From assembly GCF_023073715.1 (NCBI RefSeq), contig NZ_JADPKA010000006.1, positions 62,001 through 126,000 on the forward strand: a stretch of 64,000 nt of DNA. The letters run 5' to 3'. This DNA is from Bradyrhizobium sp. 164. GTDB lineage: Bacteria; Pseudomonadota; Alphaproteobacteria; Rhizobiales; Xanthobacteraceae. Under the pieces are notes generated by a model. The model searched no databases. It saw only the letters and a program-made list of their open reading frames with translations, and was not told the origin of the DNA. Made by a program: the position numbers and the translations under genes. Of this stretch, positions 17,242-26,032 are shown piece by piece. The first letter of the stretch is position 1; each line of letters starts with the position of its first letter.

Positions 17242-18264
17242 TTACGGCTTGCTCGGGCGCAGCTCGACGCCGACGCCCTTGTTGACGAAGCGCAGCGTAT
17301 AGGATTTGCGGAAGTCGAGATCGGGCTTCACCACGCCCGCCTTCACCATCTTGTTGAAGAAGGAAGCGTAGCGCTCGTCGCTCATGGCGCCGATGCCGTT
17401 CTTCAGGCTGTCGCCGGAATCGACGATGCCGTGCTCTTTCATCTTGGCGACGGAGTAGGCGAGCAGATCATCGGTCATCTCGGGATTGAGCTTCTTGATC
17501 ATGGCATTTCCAGCGGAATTGTCGCGGTAGATGTAATTGTACCAGCCGATCATGGAGGCATCGACGAAGCGCTGCACCAGATCCGGCTTCTTCTCGACCA
17601 CGTCGCGGCGGGTTTCGATCAGGGTCGAATAGGTATTGAAGCCGTAATCGGCGAGCAGCAGTACGTTGGGCTTGAAGCCGGCCGCCTTCTCGACTGCGAA
17701 GGGCTCGGATGTCACGTAGCCCTGCATGGCGCTCTTGGGGTTGGCGATGAAGGGCTGAGGATTGAAATTATAGGGGCGGACGTTCTTCTCGCTGAATCCA
17801 TATTCGGACTTCAGCCACTGGAAGTAGCTGGTCATGCCCTCCTTGGAGACGAACAGCGTCAGCGGCTTGAGATCCTCAATCTTGGCGACCTTGGCATCGG
17901 GCTGCGTCAGCATCACCTGCGGATCTTTCTGGAAGATCGCGGCGATGGTGATGACGGGAACGTCGTTGGCGACCGCATCGAACGACATCAGCGTGTTCGC
18001 GGCCATGAAGAAATCGATCTTGCCGGCGATCAGCAGCATCCGATTGTTCTCGTTGGGCCCGCCGGGGACGATGGTGACGTCGAGCCCGTAACGCTTGTAG
18101 GTGCCGTCGGCGACCGCCTGGAAGAAGCCGCCATGCTCGGCCTCGGCGACCCAATTGGTGCCGAAGGTGACCTTGTCGAGCGTTTCGGCCCCCACCGGGA
18201 CGCTTCCGATCAAAGCGGCCATCAAGCCCGCCGTTAACGCTCGCCGCAGATGAGAAGGGCTCAT
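17242..18264 (-). CDS. ABC transporter substrate-binding protein (NMT1/THI5-like)
   Basis: Periplasmic binding protein of 340 residues with a signal peptide (MSPSHLRRALTAGLMAALIGSVPVGA-E). The opening KVTFGTNWVAEAEHGGFFQAVADGTYKRYGLDVTIVPGG is typical of the NMT1/THI5-like fold used for nitrate, sulfonates, taurine, pyrimidines and aromatic acids. Ligand not predictable. The gene heads the operon; the ATPase follows after a palindromic repeat. It is divergent from the creatininase-family gene across 165 bp, which may share its control. Confidence 0.9.
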   Translation of the reverse strand: MSPSHLRRALTAGLMAALIGSVPVGAETLDKVTFGTNWVAEAEHGGFFQAVADGTYKRYGLDVTIVPGGPNENNRMLLIAGKIDFFMAANTLMSFDAVANDVPVITIAAIFQKDPQVMLTQPDAKVAKIEDLKPLTLFVSKEGMTSYFQWLKSEYGFSEKNVRPYNFNPQPFIANPKSAMQGYVTSEPFAVEKAAGFKPNVLLLADYGFNTYSTLIETRRDVVEKKPDLVQRFVDASMIGWYNYIYRDNSAGNAMIKKLNPEMTDDLLAYSVAKMKEHGIVDSGDSLKNGIGAMSDERYASFFNKMVKAGVVKPDLDFRKSYTLRFVNKGVGVELRPSKP

Positions 18265-18429
18265 GAAGGGACTCCGTCGATCGTTGCTGGCCCAATCGCG
18301 TCTGGCTCATGTGAACGCAACGCGATAAAACCGCATGAAGTTCGGGGACGCGAGCCGTCCGGGCCCGCGTCCCCTCATACCCCAAATTACGTGACAAATT
18401 CGGGCAAAGAAACCTCCAAGGAAAGTTCA

Positions 18430-19236
18430 ATGATGCCGTCCCGCGACTGGACCGAGATCCGCTGGGCCGATGTTGCCCCGGCCGAGGCCTCGCGTTGGAT
18501 TGCGGTGCTGCCGCTGGCGGCGACCGAGCAGCATGGCCCGCATCTGCCGCTCGAAACCGACGTGCTGATTGCGGATGCCTATCTCGCGCGCGTGCGCGAG
18601 CTGCTGCCCGAAACTGTTCCGGCCAGTTTCCTGCCCGTTGAACCAGTCGGCATCTCCACCGAGCATATCGACTATCCGGGCACGCAGACGCTGCCGACCG
18701 ACGTTGCGCTGAAGCGATGGACAGGCATCGGCGAAGACGTCGCCCGACGCGGGTTAAGGAAGCTCGTCATCATCACCAGCCATGGCGGCAACAGCGCGGC
18801 GATGATGCTGGTGGCGCAGGATCTTCGCGCGCACCAGAAACTGTTCGTGGTGACGACGTCGTGGTCGCGGCTGTCGGGCGCCGACAAACTGTTCTCGGCG
18901 GACGAAGTTCGCCACGGCATTCATGGCGGTGCGATCGAGACCTCGATCATGCTGGCGCGCTACCCCGATCAGGTGCGCAAAGATGCGATCGCGGATTTTC
19001 CCGCGAGCAGCATCGCGATCGAGCAGCAATATCGCTGGCTGTCGACGCAGCGCCCCGCGCCGTTCGCCTGGCAGGCGCAGGATCTCAACGCCAGTGGCGC
19101 AGTCGGCAATGCGACTTTGGCCGTTGCAGAAAAGGGCGAACGCCTGATCGATCAGGGCGCGACGGCCTTTTGCAAGCTGCTGATTGAAGTCGATAACTTC
19201 GACGTGAACAGGCTCGCCAAGGGGCCCCTCGGCTAG
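18430..19236 (+). CDS. Creatininase-family amidohydrolase
   Basis: A 268-residue metal-dependent hydrolase of the creatininase superfamily, which opens cyclic amides or removes formamides (creatinine amidohydrolase, FAPy deformylase, MftE). Metal ligands are visible in ATEQHGPHLPLETDVLIAD (Glu, His, Asp), SHGGNSAAM and GIHGGAIETSIML (Glu). No mycofactocin genes are nearby, so MftE is unlikely. It is divergent from an ABC binding-protein gene, suggesting that the imported compound carries an amide it attacks (inference). AAGGAAAG precedes the ATG pair at 18430/18433. Confidence 0.85.
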   Translation: MMPSRDWTEIRWADVAPAEASRWIAVLPLAATEQHGPHLPLETDVLIADAYLARVRELLPETVPASFLPVEPVGISTEHIDYPGTQTLPTDVALKRWTGIGEDVARRGLRKLVIITSHGGNSAAMMLVAQDLRAHQKLFVVTTSWSRLSGADKLFSADEVRHGIHGGAIETSIMLARYPDQVRKDAIADFPASSIAIEQQYRWLSTQRPAPFAWQAQDLNASGAVGNATLAVAEKGERLIDQGATAFCKLLIEVDNFDVNRLAKGPLG

Positions 19237-19376
19237 ATCCCATGCTCCTGGAATTGTTCAGGAAAGCACAGGGCTCCGCGACCGCATCTGCCGGCTTCGA
19301 ACCGGACGCGCGCAGCCTCCGTCCAATTGGGCACGCGGGCCACAACGGACCGCCTCAACCCCGGATGGAGTTTCAC

Positions 19377-19640
19377 ATGTCGATCAAGACCAGGATTGCC
19401 GCTGTCGCTCTCGCTGCCCTCGCCGTGACAGGCGGCATCGTGTCCACCGCCTCGCAGGCCGAAGCCAAGCCGCTTGGCTGGGGCTGGGGTGTGGGCGCCG
19501 GCACCGCCACTGCCGCCGTCGTCGGCTCCGCAATCGCCGCCAGCAACGATCCCTATTACTACGGCTATCACCGCTGCGGCTGGGTCGCCCAGTACAACGC
19601 TTTCGGCCAGTACGTCGGCCGCGTTCGTACCTGCTACTGA
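19377..19640 (+). CDS. Small secreted protein, Gly/Tyr-rich
   Basis: An 87-residue protein with a signal peptide (MSIKTRIAAVALAALAVTGGIVSTASQAEA-K). The mature 57 residues comprise a glycine/alanine-rich hydrophobic stretch (GWGWGVGAGTATAAVVGSAIAAS) and a tyrosine-rich end (DPYYYGYHRCGWVAQYNAFGQYVGRVRTCY) with two cysteines. Such proteins are common in Bradyrhizobium and of unknown function. GGATGGAG sits seven bases before the ATG. Two strong hairpins follow the stop. Confidence 0.8.
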   Translation: MSIKTRIAAVALAALAVTGGIVSTASQAEAKPLGWGWGVGAGTATAAVVGSAIAASNDPYYYGYHRCGWVAQYNAFGQYVGRVRTCY

Positions 19641-19680
19641 CTTGAGTACCTGAGGCCGATCTCACGTGGATCCTGCGTCC

Positions 19681-19748
19681 GACACGGGCGCCTCATCCAC
19701 CCCGTGTCGTGCCCCCGACCCCGCCCGGCTGTCCCCCCGGGCGGGGTC
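19681..19748 (+). terminator. Tandem hairpins after the Gly/Tyr-rich protein gene
   Basis: Two perfect stems: GACACGGG/CCCGTGTC (19681-19688 with 19701-19708) and GACCCCGCCCGG/CCGGGCGGGGTC (19717-19728 with 19737-19748). The second is followed by CATCTGTTTT. The rest of the 366-bp gap to 20006 shows no further gene; 19770-19860 is relatively AT-rich and probably carries the porin promoter. Confidence 0.65.
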
Positions 19749-20006
19749 ATCTGTTTTCGGGCCGCGACCCTGTTGCAGGCCCGTCACATGAGGGTGCGAA
19801 CCAACACCTGCGGCAATTGACACCAGTTGCTATTGAGAATTACTCGCAATAAAGTTCGCAACAGGCACAGGTGCTTGGGACGGAATCGCGTCGAATCGAG
19901 ATCATCTCGCCCGATCGCATGCCAACCAAGACCTGATGACAGGGTCGCCACGAATCGGCAGGGATGCCGCAGCATCGGGACACATTCGCGTTTGGGGGCG
20001 TGCGTT

Positions 20007-22007
20007 TTGACGTTGAGAGGTCACCGTTACCGGTACTTGCGGACGGCCGCGGCGATTGCGACGGGCGTGCTGGCTTTTCCCGCCACAGGCACCGCGGCCG
20101 ATCTGCCGCTGAAGGCCCCGGCGCTGAGAGCGGTCTATGACTGGACGGGGCTCTATATCGGCGCGCATGCCGGCTATGGCCGAGGTTCGTCGCACTTTGC
20201 GCTGAACGACGGGGCTGCAATCAGCGACAGCGGCGTCTTCAGCGGCATGATGGGCGGCGTGCAGGCCGGCTACAATTACCGGCTCAATTCCGGGTGGCTG
20301 GTTGGTATCGAAGGCGATTTTTCGTTTCCCAATTACATCACCTCGAACTCGATCGTCTCCTTCCTTTCGACCCCCGCCAACACCGTCACGCAGCAATGGG
20401 ACTACACCGCGAGCTTGCGTGGCCGCGTCGGCTACACCAGCGGTCCGTGGCTGCTCTACGTCACCGGCGGCTTTGCCTGGATGGGCGAGCGCTATTTCGA
20501 CGCGCCGGCTTCCAGTGCCGAAATCCCAAAAATCCTGAACACGCGGCCCGGCTGGGTCGCAGGCGCCGGCATCGAATACGGCTTCGCGCCCCATTGGAGT
20601 GCGCGGCTCGAATATCTCTACAGCCGCTTCGATGGCGCCAACGTCGCCTTCTCGACGGGGGCCCAATACAGCTCATCGTCGCTGGAGTTCCAGCAGATCA
20701 GGCTCGGCCTCAACCGCAAGGTCGATTGGGAGGGCCTGCCGAGCTACGTCCCGAAGAGCTCCCTGACCGACACGGAATCGGATCGCTGGGAGATTCACGG
20801 CCAGAGCACCTATCTGCCGCAAGGCTATCCGTCGTTCCCCGCCCTCTACACGGGGCCGAATTCGCTCTCCCCGTCGGCGCAGGCCAAAGCGACCTGGAGC
20901 AACAGCCTGTTCCTGAACGCACGGCTCTGGGACGGCGGCGAGGTCTATTACAATCCCGAGCTGCTCCAGGGGTTTGGACTGAACGACACCGTTGGCGCCG
21001 CCGGCTTCCCCAACGGCGAAGCGCAGAAGTCGAACTTCCCCTATCCGCATTACAATACCTCGCGCCTATTCGTGCGCCAGACCTTCGGCTTCGGCGGCGA
21101 GCAAGAGGAGCTCGCGAGCGGCCAGTTGCAGCTCGGGCAGAAGGTCGACGTGTCCCGCCTCACCTTGCAGGCCGGCAAGTTCGCGGTGGTCGACGTGTTC
21201 GACGGCAATGCCTACGCCAAGGACACCCGCAAGGACTTCATGAACTGGTCGCTATGGGCGCCGGGCGCCTTCGACTATTCCGCCGACAAGGTCGGCCTCA
21301 CCTATGGCGTCACCGCCGAGCTCAACCAGAAGCAATGGGCGTTGCGCGGCGGCTATTTCCTGATGGTCGCAGAGCCCAATTCGAATCATTTCGACACCAA
21401 GGTCGCAGAGCGCGGCCAGTACGTGGTCGAGCTCGAGACGCGCTTCTCGCTGTTCGGCCACCCCGGCAAGCTCAGGACCATGGGCTGGCTCGACAGCGCC
21501 AACATGGGCAGCTTCCGCGAGACGCTGGACAATCCCGCGCTCAATCTCGACATCGCGCAGACCCGGCGCGGCCGCATCAAGGTCGGCTACGTCGTCAATC
21601 TCGAGCAGGCGATCACCGACGACCTCGGACTGTTCGGCCGCTGGAGCTGGAACGACGGCAAGTTCGAGACGATTGCCTTCACCGACATCAACCGCAGCCT
21701 GTCCGCCGGCCTTTCGATCAAGGGCACGAGATGGGGCCGGCCCGACGACGTGATCGGCATCGGCGGCGCCGTCAATGCGATCTCGCAGGATTATCGTGAC
21801 TTCCTGGCCGCCGGTGGCCTCGGCGTGCTCATCGGCGACGGCGCGCTCAACTACCGCAAGGAGCGCATCCTCGAGACGTATTACGCCTACGCGCTGAACA
21901 AGAACCTCACCGTCACAGCCGACTACCAGCTCATCGTCAATCCCGCCTACAACGCCGACCGCGGACCGGTGTCGGTGTTTTCGGGACGGCTGCACGGGGA
22001 GTTCTGA
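20007..22007 (+). CDS. Fusion outer-membrane protein: Omp25-type beta-barrel plus OprB-type porin
   Basis: The 666-residue protein has a signal peptide ending GTA-AD. Residues 42-240 match the Omp25/porin small-barrel proteins of rhizobia: DWTGLYIGAHAGYG, GVQAGYNYRLNSGWLVGIEGD, GRVGYTSGPWLLYVTGGFAW, and the closing strand FQQIRLGLNRKVDW. Residues 255-666 resemble carbohydrate-selective porin OprB: YTGPNSLSPSAQAKATWSNSLFLNARLWDGGEVYYNPEL, GKFAVVDVFDGNAYAKD, and the end LTVTADYQLIVNPAYNADRGPVSVFSGRLHGEF. Each domain is normally a separate protein. The TTG at 20007 has GGGGG eight bases upstream and begins the signal peptide; no ATG is suitable. It sits alone on its transcript. Confidence 0.85.
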   Translation: MTLRGHRYRYLRTAAAIATGVLAFPATGTAADLPLKAPALRAVYDWTGLYIGAHAGYGRGSSHFALNDGAAISDSGVFSGMMGGVQAGYNYRLNSGWLVGIEGDFSFPNYITSNSIVSFLSTPANTVTQQWDYTASLRGRVGYTSGPWLLYVTGGFAWMGERYFDAPASSAEIPKILNTRPGWVAGAGIEYGFAPHWSARLEYLYSRFDGANVAFSTGAQYSSSSLEFQQIRLGLNRKVDWEGLPSYVPKSSLTDTESDRWEIHGQSTYLPQGYPSFPALYTGPNSLSPSAQAKATWSNSLFLNARLWDGGEVYYNPELLQGFGLNDTVGAAGFPNGEAQKSNFPYPHYNTSRLFVRQTFGFGGEQEELASGQLQLGQKVDVSRLTLQAGKFAVVDVFDGNAYAKDTRKDFMNWSLWAPGAFDYSADKVGLTYGVTAELNQKQWALRGGYFLMVAEPNSNHFDTKVAERGQYVVELETRFSLFGHPGKLRTMGWLDSANMGSFRETLDNPALNLDIAQTRRGRIKVGYVVNLEQAITDDLGLFGRWSWNDGKFETIAFTDINRSLSAGLSIKGTRWGRPDDVIGIGGAVNAISQDYRDFLAAGGLGVLIGDGALNYRKERILETYYAYALNKNLTVTADYQLIVNPAYNADRGPVSVFSGRLHGEF

Positions 22008-22041
22008 GTAGCGAGCCAACCGCAAGGCTTCTTGGCGACAG

Positions 22042-22172
22042 AATGCGCGCCTCGTCCTTCGAGACGCCCGCTGCGCGGGCTCCTCAGGATGAGGCTAAGC
22101 TACGCCGGTGCTTGTCGAATTGCGACCGCGCACTCAGTCCTCATCCTGTGAGGAGCGCGCATTGCGCGCGTC
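22042..22172. repeat. Palindromic intergenic repeat, CCTCAGGATGAGG type
   Basis: Two inverted cores, CTCCTCAGGATGAGG (from about 22080) and CCTCATCCTGTGAGGAG (from about 22139), are flanked by GC-rich palindromes (GCCCGCTGCGCGGGC and GCGCGCATTGCGCGC). The element fills the space between the porin and CorC-like genes. No coding potential is apparent. Confidence 0.65.
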
Positions 22173-22293
22173 CAGCGCGCAGGAACCATCGATCATGCGG
22201 TTCCCGCGGCGCCAGATGCGGCGGGATTGTGTCTCGCTGAATACCTATATCAAGGCCTGGGCGCCCAGCACACTCGCTTACCTCGGAACATCA

Positions 22294-23589
22294 ATGCTCT
22301 CGATCGAACTCGTCATCGTCGTCGTCCTGATCGTCATCAACGGCCTGCTGTCCATGTCCGAGCTCGCCGTAGTGTCGTCCCGCCCGGCGCGGCTGTCGTT
22401 GCTCGCCGCCAAGGGCGTGCGCGGCGCCGAGCGGGCGCTGACGCTTTCGGCCGATCCTGGCAAATTCCTCTCGACGGTGCAGATCGGCATCACGCTGGTC
22501 GGCGTGCTTTCCGGCGCATTCTCCGGCGCGACGCTCGGGCAGCGGCTGACGCAATGGCTGCTTGAGCTCGGCATGTCCCCAGGCATTGCCGACATCGTCG
22601 GCGTCGGCATCGTCGTCACGCTCATCACCTACGCCACCCTGATCGTCGGCGAACTGGTGCCGAAGCAGGTGGCACTGCGCGACCCCGAAAGCATCGCCGT
22701 CAGGGTCGCGCCCGCGATGCACCTGCTGGCGCGGATCTCGCTGCCGCTCGTCTTCCTGCTCGATGTCTCGGGCAAGGTGATCCTCGCGCTGCTCGGTCGC
22801 GGCGGCAGAGCCGAGGAAAAGGTCTCGGAGGACGAAATCCATCACCTCGTCAGCGAGGCCGAAAGCGCCGGCGTGCTCGAGCCCGGCGAGAAGGAGATGA
22901 TCGCCGGCGTGATGCGGCTCGGCGATCGGCCAGTCGGCGCGGTCATGACGCCGCGCACCGAGGTGGACGAGATCGACCTGAACGACGATGTGAAGACCAT
23001 TCACGAGATCATCGCGAAGAGCCCGCATTCGCGTTTCCCCGTTTCGGACGGCGATCGCGACAAGCCGATCGGGGTGCTCCAGGCCAAGGACCTGCTGATC
23101 GCTTATATGAACGAGCGCACGCCGGATCTGCGCGCGCTGGTGCGTGAGGCGCCGGGCATTCCGGCCTCGGCCGATGCCCGCGACGTGCTGACCATCCTGA
23201 AAGCTGCGCCGGTTCACGTCGGTTTCGTCTACGACGAATACGGCGCCTTCGAAGGCATGGTGACAGCCGCCGATATCCTCGAGTCGATCGTCGGCGCCTT
23301 CCATTCCGAGGAAGGACCGCCCGAGCCGGCCTTTATCAGGCGCGACGACGACTCGCTCCTGATCTCCGGCTGGATGCCGGTTGACGAGTTCGGCGAACTG
23401 CTCGGCATCGAGCTGCCGCCGCATCGCTACAACACGGTGGCGGGCCTCGTGCTGCAACAGTTCAGCATGCTGCCCAACGTCGGAGACGCCTTCGATTTCG
23501 CCGGCTGGCACATGGAGGTGGTCGATCTCGACGGGCGACGGATCGACAAGATTCTGGCGAGCCGGAGGGGCGAACAGGCGGCGGCGTGA
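22294..23589 (+). CDS. CorC/HlyC-family membrane protein with CNNM and CBS domains
   Basis: A 431-residue protein with the CNNM/DUF21 transmembrane domain (residues 1-190, four membrane segments), a CBS-domain pair (about 205-335; VMTPRTEVDEIDLNDD and GFVYDEYGAFEGMVTAADILESIVG) and a C-terminal CorC_HlyC domain (about 345-425). The family is linked to Mg2+/Co2+ efflux or homeostasis and is often misnamed hemolysin. The ATG at 22294 begins the first membrane helix; the upstream in-frame part lies in the repeat and is rejected. Confidence 0.92.
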   Translation: MLSIELVIVVVLIVINGLLSMSELAVVSSRPARLSLLAAKGVRGAERALTLSADPGKFLSTVQIGITLVGVLSGAFSGATLGQRLTQWLLELGMSPGIADIVGVGIVVTLITYATLIVGELVPKQVALRDPESIAVRVAPAMHLLARISLPLVFLLDVSGKVILALLGRGGRAEEKVSEDEIHHLVSEAESAGVLEPGEKEMIAGVMRLGDRPVGAVMTPRTEVDEIDLNDDVKTIHEIIAKSPHSRFPVSDGDRDKPIGVLQAKDLLIAYMNERTPDLRALVREAPGIPASADARDVLTILKAAPVHVGFVYDEYGAFEGMVTAADILESIVGAFHSEEGPPEPAFIRRDDDSLLISGWMPVDEFGELLGIELPPHRYNTVAGLVLQQFSMLPNVGDAFDFAGWHMEVVDLDGRRIDKILASRRGEQAAA

Positions 23590-23661
23590 GGGTGCGCCAT
23601 TGCATGCACCAGCGCGGGACGCCGCACCCACTCGTCCCGGCGCAGGCCAAACGCAAAACCT

Positions 23662-23907
23662 TCACCCGAACCTCACCCCGATCCGCTTTTCCTTGCGCCA
23701 GACCACGGCGCACGATCGATGCGTCCCGTCGGACTGGACGAACAGGGTGAAATGTTCGGGGATGCCGACCGGGCTGGTGACGTCGAGGGCTGCGCCGGTA
23801 TCGGACAGATTGCGGATGGTGCAGTCGATCGCGCCGCCGCCGAACTCGATCGTCCCGGCCTTCAGCACGCGATGTCTCGCCTTGTCGCGCCGTTCGTCCA
23901 TGGGCAC
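23662..23907 (-). CDS. PilZ-domain protein
   Basis: An 81-residue single PilZ domain, a c-di-GMP receptor fold. DERRDKARHRVLKAGTIEF contains the RxxxR arm and NLSDTGAAL matches the [D/N]xSxxG motif; the strand KEKRIGVRFG closes the domain. Both ligand-binding parts are present, so c-di-GMP binding is plausible. The GTG at 23907 has GGGTG six bases upstream; the ATG at 23901 is an alternative. It converges with the CorC-like gene and is monocistronic. Confidence 0.85.
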   Translation of the reverse strand: MPMDERRDKARHRVLKAGTIEFGGGAIDCTIRNLSDTGAALDVTSPVGIPEHFTLFVQSDGTHRSCAVVWRKEKRIGVRFG

Positions 23908-24002
23908 AATTTACACCCAAAGTTGAACCAAGAGTTAAACGCGGTCCAGCTCGCGATGATTTTACGCGCCGGGACCGGCGTCCTTGCGGGGCGGCGCGAC
24001 GC

Positions 24003-25691
24003 TCACTGCGCGGGCTGGAACGTCTCGGAGCGCGCCATCCGCCAGGCGTCGCGAAACCGAGGATCTTCCGTGCCTTCGAGCAGCTCGCCCGGGCGCAGCG
24101 CCGGATAGAGCTGTGCGAAGGATTGCACCTGGGTTGTCGCCGTCCGCTGGCTGAAGTGGATCGGACGCAGCTGCTGCGGATGTTCGAGGCCGGCAGCGGC
24201 GATCAGCTCGGTCAGCGAGTGCAGCGTCGCATGGTGGTAATTGTGCACGCGGTCGATCTTGAGCGGCACGTAGAGCGCGCGCGCGCGCGTCGGGTCCTGC
24301 GTCGCGACGCCGGTCGGGCAGCGGTCGGTGTGGCAGCTCAGCGACTGGATGCAGCCCAGCGAGAACATGAAGCCGCGCGCCGAATTGCACCAGTCGGCGC
24401 CAATCGCCATGGCGCGCGCCATGTCGAAGGCGGTGGCGATCTTGCCGGACGCGCCGATCTTGATACGGTCGCGCGCATTGATGCCGACCAGCGCATTGTG
24501 GACGAAATTGACGCCCTCGCGCATCGGCATGCCCAGGTGATCCATGAATTCCAGCGGCGCCGCGCCGGTGCCGCCCTCATTGCCGTCGACGACGATGAAA
24601 TCAGGATAGATGCCGGTCTCTATCATCGCCTTGCAGATCGCCAGGAACTCCCAGGGATGGCCGATGCACAGCTTGAAGCCGGCCGGTTTGCCGCCGGACA
24701 GGCGGCGCATCTCGGCGATGAACTGCATCATGCCAACCGGCGTGGAGAAGGCGCGGTGCGAGGCCGGCGAAATGCAATCCTCGCCCATCGCGACACCGCG
24801 GATCTTGGAAATCTCTTCCGAGACCTTTGCGGCCGGCAGCACGCCGCCATGGCCGGGCTTGGCGCCCTGGCTGATCTTGAGCTCAACCATCTTGATCTGG
24901 TCCTCGCCGGCGACGCGCGCGAACGCCTCAGGGTCGAAGCTGCCGTCGAGATGACGGCAGCCGAAATAGCCGGAGCCGATCTCCCAGATGATGTCGCCGC
25001 CCATCTCGCGGTGATAGGGGCTGACGCCGCCCTCGCCGGTGTCATGCGCGAAACCGCCCTTCTTCGCGCCGGCATTGAGCGCACGCACCGCGTTCGGGCT
25101 GAGCGCGCCGAAGCTCATCGCCGAGATATTGAACACCGAGGCCGAATAGGGTTTTGCGCAATCCGGTCCGCCAATGACGACCCGGAATTTTTCCTCGGCA
25201 TGCGCCTTCGGCGAGACCGAGTGATGCATCCACTCGTAACCCTCGCGATAGACGTCCTCCTGGGTGCCGAACGGACGCTTGTCGAGCTCCATCTTGGCGC
25301 GCTGATAGACCACCGCGCGGGTATCGCGCGAGAACGGCATGCCGTCCTTCTCGCTCTCGAAGAAATATTGCCGCATCTCGGGGCGGATTTCTTCCAGGAG
25401 GAAGCGGATGTGCGCGGAGATCGGATAGTTGCGCAGCACCGCGTGACTCTTCTGCAAGAGATCGCGGACGCCGAGCAGGGTCAGCGCGCCGAAGATCAGG
25501 ATCGGGACCAGCAGGATGTCGAAGATCTTGCGGTCGACGATACCGATGGCGATCAGCAGCGCGGTGACGACCGCGCAGATCGTCAGCACGATGAAGCGCG
25601 GGGAGAACGGAAGCAGCAGGGTTTCCATGACCCCCTCTTCCGCCAGGGGCAGGCGTTTGGGAGCTTCGTGCGTCTTGTTGTCCTCGGCCAC
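24003..25691 (-). CDS. Membrane-anchored FMN-binding glutamate-synthase-family protein
   Basis: A 562-residue protein with two N-terminal membrane helices (about residues 29-70) followed by a glutamate synthase central/FMN TIM-barrel domain. Visible family motifs include SAMSFGALSPNAVRALN, GEGGVSPYHR, KISQGAKPGHGGVLPA, VVDGNEGGTGAAPLEFMDH and CHTDRCPTGVATQDP, the last supplying cysteines of the Fe-S region. It lacks the glutaminase and GXGXG domains of GltB, so it is not a full GOGAT. The reaction is unknown. Next on the same strand upstream is ferredoxin-NADP reductase, a possible electron source (inference). Confidence 0.88.
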   Translation of the reverse strand: MAEDNKTHEAPKRLPLAEEGVMETLLLPFSPRFIVLTICAVVTALLIAIGIVDRKIFDILLVPILIFGALTLLGVRDLLQKSHAVLRNYPISAHIRFLLEEIRPEMRQYFFESEKDGMPFSRDTRAVVYQRAKMELDKRPFGTQEDVYREGYEWMHHSVSPKAHAEEKFRVVIGGPDCAKPYSASVFNISAMSFGALSPNAVRALNAGAKKGGFAHDTGEGGVSPYHREMGGDIIWEIGSGYFGCRHLDGSFDPEAFARVAGEDQIKMVELKISQGAKPGHGGVLPAAKVSEEISKIRGVAMGEDCISPASHRAFSTPVGMMQFIAEMRRLSGGKPAGFKLCIGHPWEFLAICKAMIETGIYPDFIVVDGNEGGTGAAPLEFMDHLGMPMREGVNFVHNALVGINARDRIKIGASGKIATAFDMARAMAIGADWCNSARGFMFSLGCIQSLSCHTDRCPTGVATQDPTRARALYVPLKIDRVHNYHHATLHSLTELIAAAGLEHPQQLRPIHFSQRTATTQVQSFAQLYPALRPGELLEGTEDPRFRDAWRMARSETFQPAQ

Positions 25692-26032
25692 GATCCGATC
25701 CTCTCGCCAGCATGAGGCGATACGATACGCCTGTGCCTGTCATACGGATATGACGCGGCCCTTGTTTCAGGCTAGCGAATTCGGCTGAGACAAATCAATC
25801 AGCCCGATGGGCGGGCTTTTGCAGTGCAGCAGAAGGGGAAAGGGACGCGGCTAAGCGGGCAAAGGCGCCTCACCCGCCGCTGTCCTCCTGGCGAAAGCCA
25901 GGGCAAAGCCAGCAACACCCCTAAGCGGGGGTTGTTGCGAAGACTGGCAACGACCAGCCTTCGCCAAACTTCACGGTGGGTACCGGTCTTGGCCTTCGCC
26001 AGAACGACACCGAGACGACACAGAGCGAGGGC
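25692..26032. other. Intergenic region with CTGGCGAAAGCCAG-type repeat
   Basis: This 341-bp gap holds the promoter region of the GOGAT-type gene (to about 25800) and a palindromic repeat at 25881-26009. The repeat is bounded by GTCCTCCTGGCGAAAGCCAGG and GGCCTTCGCCAGAACGAC, with inner arms GGCAACGACC. A small hairpin AGCCCG/CGGGCT followed by TTTT is at 25801-25820. No gene is visible. Confidence 0.5.

Noticed and set aside
20294..21799. 501-residue open frame in another frame of the fusion porin gene
   Set aside because: Arg-rich, without a signal peptide or domain; the porin frame is clearly coding.
24123..25715. 530-residue open frame antisense to the GOGAT-type gene
   Set aside because: Same reason: low-complexity Arg/Ala/Asp/His composition, no motif, and the sense gene is fully supported.
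25801..25820. Hairpin AGCCCG/CGGGCT plus TTTT read as a plus-strand terminator
   Set aside because: No plus-strand gene ends before it; the stem is only 6 bp. A small RNA is possible but unsupported.
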